A DNA stretch of 64,000 nt, taken from NCBI RefSeq assembly GCF_001613505.1, contig NZ_BDCM01000004.1, forward strand, positions 356,665 through 420,664, read 5' to 3'. This DNA is from Nocardia mikamii NBRC 108933. GTDB lineage: Bacteria > Actinomycetota > Actinomycetes > Mycobacteriales > Mycobacteriaceae. Every line of letters starts with the position of its first letter. Position 1 is the first letter of the stretch. Under the pieces are notes generated by a model, which made no database searches, was not told the origin of the DNA, and saw only the letters and a list, made by a program, of their open reading frames with translations. The translations under genes and the position numbers were made by a program. Below, in pieces: positions 58,864 through 64,000 of the stretch.

Positions 58864-60200
58864 GAAAGTACACACTGGCGGCGGTGACCACCCTCGCGCT
58901 GGTCTGTGCCGCGGCGGGCGCCGGAGTATCCGGAACCGCTGCCGCGGAACCCGTTGCGTCGCAGACCCCCACCCTGAACGAGGTGTTCAACGGCTTCGTC
59001 GTCGGCTCGCTGCGGGGCGCCTCCCCGGCGAGCCCGCAGGAAGCGTTCCAGGCGCTGCGGGCCGACGACCCGTTCTATCGGGAACCCCCGCTGACCGGTG
59101 CGGAGAAACCCGGCACGGTGGTGAAGGCGAAGAAGGTCGATGTCCTGTTCACCGGCGTGAAGCCGGCGAATCTCGACGCCTGGAAGCTGATGTACGTCAC
59201 CACCGAACGCGACGGCGTCACGCCCGCGATCAGCACCGGGATCCTGATGATTCCGCGAGACGGCAAGCCCGCGAACGAGAAACACGTCGTCTCGTACCAG
59301 GAGGCCAACGACAGCGTCGGCTGGAACTGTCATCCCAGTACCCAGTGGACCGGCGGCGATCCGCTGGACGGCGCGTCCTGGTCGGCGCTGGGCCCGCTGG
59401 CGCTGATGTTCGGTAAGGGCTACGCGGTGATGATCTCCGACGTCGGCAACGATGCCGACCGCGCCCCGCACGGTGTGTTCGCCGGTAAGTACGCCGCGCA
59501 CACTCAGCTCGACGGCACCCGCGCGGCGCTGAATTTCGGTGCGGCCGGGCTGAATCCGCAGGCTCAGGTCGCGCTGTTCGGGATCGCCGGCGGCGGTGTC
59601 GGGGCGGGCTTCTCGGCCGAACTGCAACCGTCCTACGCGCCCGAACTGAACGTGAAATCCACTGTGCTGGAAGGCATGGTGGTCGATCAGCGCAATTTCA
59701 TGCGAGTCGCCGACGGTTCGGTGGGTTCGGGCTTCGCGTTCGCCACCCTGCTCGGGCTGGAGCCGAAATACCCTGAAATGCAGCTGGATTCGAAACTGAA
59801 TTCCGCCGGGCAGGCGGTGGCGAAGGTCTTCCGCGGCCAATGTCAGGACGCCTACTTCAGCATGCCGTTCGTTCCGCTGCGGGCGATGTTCGACTCCGGA
59901 CTGAATCCCGCCGACGAACCGGCGTTCCAGCCGGTGTTCGACGACAACCGGCTCGGCCGCTCCGGCACGCCGACGTCCAAGGTGCTGATCACGTCGTGCG
60001 CGAAGGACGATTCGCCGATGTCGCTGGTCCCCGCGGCCGATTCGCGCGATCTCGCCGACACCTACCGGGCACAGGGCACCGACGTCACCTACCAGCCCAC
60101 GGACTGTTCGATGGTCACGATGCTCACCGACCTGTACGGCTGGGGCACGGATCTGTTCGGCATGCAGACCGTCGACTGGATGGACCGGCAATTCGACTGA
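58860..60200 (+). CDS. Exported secretory-lipase homologue lacking the catalytic Ser and His
   Basis: A 446-residue LIP-family (PF03583) protein with signal peptide (LAAVTTLALVCAAAGAGVSGTAAA). The family signature DPFYREPP...GTVVKAKKV and the QEANDSVGWNCHPS segment are present. At the nucleophile elbow, however, the sequence reads LFGIAGGGVGAG, with Ala243 where the active homologue at 21472 has Ser (GYSGGG). The C-terminal His position reads PTDCSMVT. Asp (CAKDDSP) is kept. Hydrolysis by the usual triad is therefore not possible. It could be a lipid-binding or partner protein. ATG at 58860 overlaps the upstream stop; AGGAGGG precedes it. The in-frame upstream extension is spurious. Confidence 0.85.
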   Translation: MRKYTLAAVTTLALVCAAAGAGVSGTAAAEPVASQTPTLNEVFNGFVVGSLRGASPASPQEAFQALRADDPFYREPPLTGAEKPGTVVKAKKVDVLFTGVKPANLDAWKLMYVTTERDGVTPAISTGILMIPRDGKPANEKHVVSYQEANDSVGWNCHPSTQWTGGDPLDGASWSALGPLALMFGKGYAVMISDVGNDADRAPHGVFAGKYAAHTQLDGTRAALNFGAAGLNPQAQVALFGIAGGGVGAGFSAELQPSYAPELNVKSTVLEGMVVDQRNFMRVADGSVGSGFAFATLLGLEPKYPEMQLDSKLNSAGQAVAKVFRGQCQDAYFSMPFVPLRAMFDSGLNPADEPAFQPVFDDNRLGRSGTPTSKVLITSCAKDDSPMSLVPAADSRDLADTYRAQGTDVTYQPTDCSMVTMLTDLYGWGTDLFGMQTVDWMDRQFD

Positions 60201-60211
60201 GTGGAGACATC

Positions 60212-60304
60212 ATGGCATTGCTCTGGGGACTGGGCTATCTGCTCACCTTCGGACCGCTGGCCGCGCTGGACATGGTCGGCCGCGCCGTCGAGAGCCTGAG
60301 CTGA
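60212..60304 (+). CDS. Putative 30-residue membrane peptide
   Basis: A tiny frame from ATG at 60212: a hydrophobic helix (ALLWGLGYLLTFGPLAALDM) followed by VGRAVESLS. GTGGAG lies just upstream, the start is 11 bases after the lipase-homologue stop, and an excellent terminator follows 18 bases after its stop, so it sits precisely inside the transcript. Coding is inferred from place and ribosome site; such peptides are usually missed in annotation. Confidence 0.5.
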   Translation: MALLWGLGYLLTFGPLAALDMVGRAVESLS

Positions 60305-60322
60305 GCGGGACACGATGCGAGA

Positions 60323-60354
60323 AAGGCCCCTACCGCCGCTGCGGTAGGGGCCTT
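60323..60354. terminator. Bidirectional terminator
   Basis: Perfect 14-bp stem AAGGCCCCTACCGC / GCGGTAGGGGCCTT with a CGCT tetraloop, between the exported operon and the convergent gnd gene. Confidence 0.9.
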
Positions 60355-60389
60355 CGTTCCGGTTCGGCGTGTGCCGCCCCGGCCGTGGC

Positions 60390-61418
60390 CTACTTGCCCG
60401 GCAGCTCGTTGTGCCCGCCGAACGCCTTGCGCATGGCCGAGAGCACCTTGTCCGCGTAGAGCGCCTCACCGCGCGAGGAGAAGCGCTCGTACAGCGCAGT
60501 CGAGAGCACCGGGGCGGGCACGCCCTCGTCGATCGCGGCGTGGATGGTCCAGCGGCCCTCGCCCGAATCCGACACCCGCCCGCCGAAGCTGGTCAGATCG
60601 GGATCGGCGTGCAGTGCGGCCGCGGTGAGGTCCAGCAGCCAGGACGCGACCACCGAACCGCGTCGCCACACCTCGGTGACCTCGGGCACGTTGATGTCGA
60701 ACTGGTAGTACTCGGGATTTTCCAGCGGGGACACCTCGGCCGAATGCGCGTCGTCGAGCTCCTTGCCGATATTGGCCTTGTGCAGGATGTTCAGGCCTTC
60801 GGCGTAGGCCGCCATCGCGCCGTATTCGATGCCGTTGTGCACCATCTTCACGAAGTGCCCGGCACCGGCGGGGCCACAGTGCAGGTAGCCCTGCTCGGCG
60901 GGGGAGGGCTCACCGGTGCGACCGGGGGTGCGCTCGGCGGCGTCGACACCCGGCGCGATCGACCGGAACAGCGGCTCCAGGTGGGCGACCTGCTCGGCCT
61001 CGCCGCCGATCATCAGGCAGTAGCCGCGGTCCAGGCCCCACACGCCGCCGGAGGTACCGATATCGAGGTAGTGGATCCCCTTGGGCGCCAGCGCCGCGGC
61101 CCGCTTGATGTCCTCGTGGTAGCGGCTGTTGCCGCCGTCGATGATGATGTCGCCCGGCTCCAGCAGGTCGGCGACCTGGTCGATCACCGCCCCGGTCGCG
61201 CCGGCCGGAATCATCACCCAGACCACGCGCGGCTTCTCGAGCAGCGCGATGAAGGCCGGGTAGTCGGTCGCACCCTGGAAGCTGTCGCCCAGTTCGTCGG
61301 TGAATTCCTTGATCTGGTCCTCGTGCCGGGAGTAGCCGACCGCGGTGTGCCCGTCCTTGACGATGCGCCGCACGATATTGGCACCCATTCGGCCGAGCCC
61401 GATCATTCCCAGCTGCAT
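60390..61418 (-). CDS. gnd: 6-phosphogluconate dehydrogenase, decarboxylating
   Basis: A 342-residue protein of the shorter, tetrameric Gnd class. LGMIGLGRMGANIVRRIV binds the nicotinamide cofactor. NSRYHED and GTSGGVWGLDRGYCLMIGG line the substrate site. HFVKMVHNGIEYGAMAAYAE carries the catalytic Lys and Glu of 6PGDH. The C-terminal helical domain ends RKAFGGHNELPGK. It oxidises 6-phosphogluconate to ribulose-5-phosphate and CO2 in the pentose phosphate pathway; the short class often uses NAD. ATG at 61418 has GAGGAGAAG upstream; a frame to 61484 is open but non-coding. Single gene. Confidence 0.95.
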   Translation of the reverse strand: MQLGMIGLGRMGANIVRRIVKDGHTAVGYSRHEDQIKEFTDELGDSFQGATDYPAFIALLEKPRVVWVMIPAGATGAVIDQVADLLEPGDIIIDGGNSRYHEDIKRAAALAPKGIHYLDIGTSGGVWGLDRGYCLMIGGEAEQVAHLEPLFRSIAPGVDAAERTPGRTGEPSPAEQGYLHCGPAGAGHFVKMVHNGIEYGAMAAYAEGLNILHKANIGKELDDAHSAEVSPLENPEYYQFDINVPEVTEVWRRGSVVASWLLDLTAAALHADPDLTSFGGRVSDSGEGRWTIHAAIDEGVPAPVLSTALYERFSSRGEALYADKVLSAMRKAFGGHNELPGK

Positions 61419-61601
61419 ACTCTTCTCCTCGAGTCGTCCGAGCTTCGGCAGGTCCGAGCTCTGCTTGCTGCTGCACCGCGGCATGAGATCAACGCCCCGT
61501 ACCGCAATCGCCCTCGATTGTCCCCGGTGCCCCGATCGAGAATTTCTCCGGTGTCGAAACGAATCGTGTAACGCCCCGAGCCAGGACCCGATAATCAGAT
61601 C

Positions 61602-61648
61602 GGCTCCGTGCAGTTGCCAGACCCCCGACCCGGCAACCGCACGGAGCC
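61602..61648 (-). terminator. Terminator of the DUF4185 gene
   Basis: 17-bp stem (61602-61618/61632-61648) with one A-C mismatch and a 13-base loop, 53 bases after the end of the minus-strand DUF4185 gene. Confidence 0.75.
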
Positions 61649-61700
61649 GTCTTCGTGTCCTCCGGGCTCGCGCCCGTCGACGACTCCGGCTCCCGCCCGC

Positions 61701-62783
61701 CTACAGCGGCGAGCGCATGAGCACGACGTTGTACTGGTTGTGCATGGTCAGCAGGAAGTACAGGTCGCTGCCGGTCTGATACGGGTAGATCATCGGCGCG
61801 TACATGGTCGGCAGATCGCGCACATCGATCAGCACGCGCGGCGCGCTCCACGGCCCCTCCGGGTTCGGCGCGGTCCGCATGACCACGGAATCGAAGGGAT
61901 CGGTGGTCAGCATCACGTACTGGCCCAGATGCGCGTTCCACTGCACCGACAACTCGCCCACGCCGCCGACGATCGGCTTGGCGGCGTTGGCGTCCTTCGG
62001 CTTCCACGCGCCGCCGTCCCAGTACTCGTAGGCGTCGATATTGGCGATATCGGCTTCCTTGACCCGCGAGATGAAGCCGGGCTGGTTGCGGCCCGCCGGG
62101 GTGCCGTACTTGTAGACGTAGCCGCCGGCCTTCAGGAAGGCGTTCTGCTGGAAGCTCTGGAAGCCGTTCTCGGTGCCGCGGCGGGTGGTCGGCAGCTGCG
62201 CCCAGGTCTGGCCGTCGTCGCCGGAGACGGCCAGGGTGGAGAAGTTGGTGTCCCAGTGCCCGTCCGGGCCCCATTCCCGCACCGACATCATCGACATGTA
62301 CTGCACGCCGTTGACCGAGATGCCCGCGGTCGGAATGAAACTGATCTCGATACCCGGGATCTTCGGGCTGGGCAGCGGATTGTCCACGAAGCTCGTGTAG
62401 TTCACCCCGCCCGCCGGGTCCGCGCCGGCCGGGCTGCGGAACAGCACGTTCGAGCGCCACGCCCAGATGCTGCCGGCCAGGACGTTCGGCACCCCGAGTC
62501 CGGCGGTGTCGCCGTAGGCGGTGATCATCTGCCCGTGCCCGTCGTCCCACATGATGCCGAGGTCGGTGCCCAGCACGTTCTGGTTCTGGGTCCGGTTCGG
62601 CGAGGCCATCCCGGTGGCCTGGTAGACCGCCTGCGTCGGGCCCGCGAGCTGCGGCAATCCGTTGATGCCGTTCAGCCCCGGAATCGGGTTGATGTTGTTC
62701 GGGTCGGCTCCGGCCGGCGATGCCGTCAGGCCCAGCAGCGCGACCGCCGCGCAAGCTCCAGCCAGTGCGGACAGTCGTCTCAT
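61701..62783 (-). CDS. Exported DUF4185 (beta-propeller-like) protein
   Basis: A 360-residue protein with a Sec signal peptide (LAGACAAVALLGLTASPAGA). The mature part shows propeller-type repeats: LGIMWDDGHGQMITAYGDTAG, SGDDGQTWAQLPTTRRG (an Asp-box-like SxDxGxTW turn), KPIVGGVGELSVQWN, and DSVVMRTAPNPEGPWSAP, ending VLMRSPL. DUF4185 proteins resemble sialidase/arabinanase folds and are frequent in mycobacteria; an endo-arabinanase-type role on the cell-wall arabinan has been suggested for the family. ATG at 62783 (MRRLSALAG) has GGAAGG upstream; ATG at 62801 is the alternative. Confidence 0.82.
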   Translation of the reverse strand: MRRLSALAGACAAVALLGLTASPAGADPNNINPIPGLNGINGLPQLAGPTQAVYQATGMASPNRTQNQNVLGTDLGIMWDDGHGQMITAYGDTAGLGVPNVLAGSIWAWRSNVLFRSPAGADPAGGVNYTSFVDNPLPSPKIPGIEISFIPTAGISVNGVQYMSMMSVREWGPDGHWDTNFSTLAVSGDDGQTWAQLPTTRRGTENGFQSFQQNAFLKAGGYVYKYGTPAGRNQPGFISRVKEADIANIDAYEYWDGGAWKPKDANAAKPIVGGVGELSVQWNAHLGQYVMLTTDPFDSVVMRTAPNPEGPWSAPRVLIDVRDLPTMYAPMIYPYQTGSDLYFLLTMHNQYNVVLMRSPL

Positions 62784-63008
62784 ATTCCGAATTCCTTCCA
62801 TGAGTCGCGCCGTGGGTATTGTGCCTGCCCTCGGCCGACGGCGTGCGATATGCCGACGAAACCCTCGTCACATCGGCATGGCACGGTGCTGTCTCGGTTG
62901 TCTCGGTTTATGTATGGCGCACCAGACCCCGGGTACTCCAGTGCGGTCATTATCACCCGGCCCCGATTCCGGTGCGGGACCGGCGGTCCTGGCGTGCCGG
63001 GACGACAA

Positions 63009-63041
63009 CGGCCCCGCCTCCCGAAGCGGGAGGCGGGGCCG
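63009..63041 (-). terminator. Terminator of fadE5
   Basis: Perfect 15-bp stem CGGCCCCGCCTCCCG / CGGGAGGCGGGGCCG with a 3-base loop, 30 bases after the fadE5 stop on the minus strand. Confidence 0.88.
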
Positions 63042-63070
63042 CTGTGTTCACGTGGTGGTCGAGAAGGCGA

Positions 63071-64000
63071 TCAGAAAGCCGCTTCGTCGAGCTCCATCAC
63101 GTCGTTGTCCAGGTTGGACAGCACGGTGCGGGTCGCGGTCAGCTCCGGCAGGACGTTGCGGGCGAAGAACTGCGCGACCGCGACCTTGCCGGTGTAGAAG
63201 GCCTCGTCGGAGCCGGTGGCACCGTTGTCGAGCGCCTTGATGGCGACCTCGGCCTGACGCAGCAGCTGCCAGCCGATCAGCAGGTCGCCGACCGCCATCA
63301 GGAAGCGGACCGAACCCAGGCCGACCTTGTACAGCTCCTTGGCGTCCTCCTGCGCACCCATCAGGTGACCGGTCAGGGTGGCGGCCATGGCCTGCACATC
63401 CTCGAGCGCGGTGGCCAGCAGCTTGCGCTCGCCCTTCAGGCGGCCGTTGCCGGCCTCGGACTCGATGAACTTCTGCACCTGGCCGGCCACATGGGCCAGC
63501 GCCACGCCACGGTCGCGGGCGATCTTGCGGAAGAAGAAGTCCTGCGCCTGGATGGCGGTGGTGCCCTCGTACAGCGAGTCGATCTTCGCGTCGCGGATGT
63601 ACTGCTCGATCGGGTAGTCCTGCAGGAAGCCGGAGCCACCGAAGGTCTGCAGCGAATCGGTCAGGTACTGGTAGGCCCGCTCCGAGCCGACACCCTTGAC
63701 GATCGGCAGCAGCAGGTCGTTGACGCGGAACGCGAGGTCCTTGTCGGCGCCCGAGACGAGCTGAGCGATGTCCTCGTTCTGGTGCGCGGCGGTGTAGAGG
63801 TAGATCGCGCGCAGGCCCTCGGCGTAGGCCTTCTGCGTCATCAGCGAGCGGCGCACGTCCGGGTGGTGGGTGATGGTGACGCGCGGGGCGGTCTTGTCGG
63901 TCATCTGGGTCAGATCCGCACCCTGCACCCGCTGCTTGGCGTAGTCCAGCGCGTTCAGGTAACCGGTCGACAGGGTCGCGATGGCCTTGGTGCCCACCAT
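63071..64000 (-). CDS. fadE5: Acyl-CoA dehydrogenase FadE5, C-terminal part
   Basis: 309 codons of the 3' part; the frame is open at the window edge, so the methionine at 64000 is internal. [29 protein letters not shown] and [20 protein letters not shown] contain the family's helices around the FAD and the catalytic Glu (YEGTTAI). The C-terminal extension ([40 protein letters not shown]) is that of the long, about 610-residue class typical of FadE5 (Rv0244c). It oxidises acyl-CoA to enoyl-CoA with broad chain-length range. It is next to fadA2 in M. tuberculosis, but here 12 kb away. Confidence 0.93.
   Translation of the reverse strand: MVGTKAIATLSTGYLNALDYAKQRVQGADLTQMTDKTAPRVTITHHPDVRRSLMTQKAYAEGLRAIYLYTAAHQNEDIAQLVSGADKDLAFRVNDLLLPIVKGVGSERAYQYLTDSLQTFGGSGFLQDYPIEQYIRDAKIDSLYEGTTAIQAQDFFFRKIARDRGVALAHVAGQVQKFIESEAGNGRLKGERKLLATALEDVQAMAATLTGHLMGAQEDAKELYKVGLGSVRFLMAVGDLLIGWQLLRQAEVAIKALDNGATGSDEAFYTGKVAVAQFFARNVLPELTATRTVLSNLDNDVMELDEAAF

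Overview
The window is GC-rich and packed with genes of the mycolic-acid actinobacteria. It carries MmpL3, AftD, a DUF3068 protein, a high-molecular-weight FabG4, HtdX and GTP-dependent PEP carboxykinase, along with many GTG starts, short intergenic gaps and many lipoproteins and exported proteins. The overall style (several secretory-lipase homologues, Nocardia-type small proteins) points to Nocardia or a close relative. Species cannot be named from the sequence alone. All comparisons with Mycobacterium tuberculosis (Rv numbers) are from memory, not from a search.

Left part (1-15.6 kb): mixed housekeeping and accessory genes. It starts with the 5' part of a UPF0301/YqgE gene, then a GNAT-like protein, an exported alpha/beta-hydrolase and glycerate kinase. 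Two near-duplicate modules follow, each an HxlR regulator divergent from an imine-reductase-like NAD(P) oxidoreductase (3.7-5.0 and 9.8-11.2 kb). Between and after them lie aroQ, a penicillin-binding-protein-like protein that has lost its catalytic motifs, two membrane proteins, a 77-bp tandem repeat, a class III nucleotidyl cyclase, an AI-2E-type exporter, an apparent kinase/response-regulator fusion remnant, and a DUF1707 protein.

Central part (15.7-45.4 kb): a cell-envelope block collinear with M. tuberculosis Rv0206c-Rv0236A. It runs mmpL3-NYN-trmB, a lipase, a GTPase plus degenerate partner, pckA, a methyltransferase, a GT4 glycosyltransferase, a large polytopic protein, (an insertion with a DinB-like protein, a flippase-like protein and a MarR-controlled NTF2-SDR-NTF2 operon), a DUF3068 protein, an acyltransferase, aftD and a DUF2613 microprotein. 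These genes make, export or decorate trehalose mycolates and arabinogalactan/lipoarabinomannan.

Right part (45.5-64 kb): isochorismate synthase, a universal stress protein, a DoxX-like protein and an ECF sigma factor with a SnoaL-like tail. Next comes a lipid-metabolism block (fadA2 divergent from fabG4-htdX, a TetR regulator, lpqI) that looks inverted as a unit relative to M. tuberculosis. A DUF5685-like protein ending in 20 cysteines within 40 residues sits inside it. After lpqI is a three-gene exported operon (unknown protein, lipase homologue without catalytic Ser, 30-residue membrane peptide), then gnd, a DUF4185 protein, and the 3' part of fadE5. Two matching palindromes, one in front of tetR and one between fadA2 and fabG4, suggest that the TetR protein controls the beta-oxidation/fatty-acid genes.

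No tRNA, rRNA, CRISPR array, prophage or insertion sequence was recognised.
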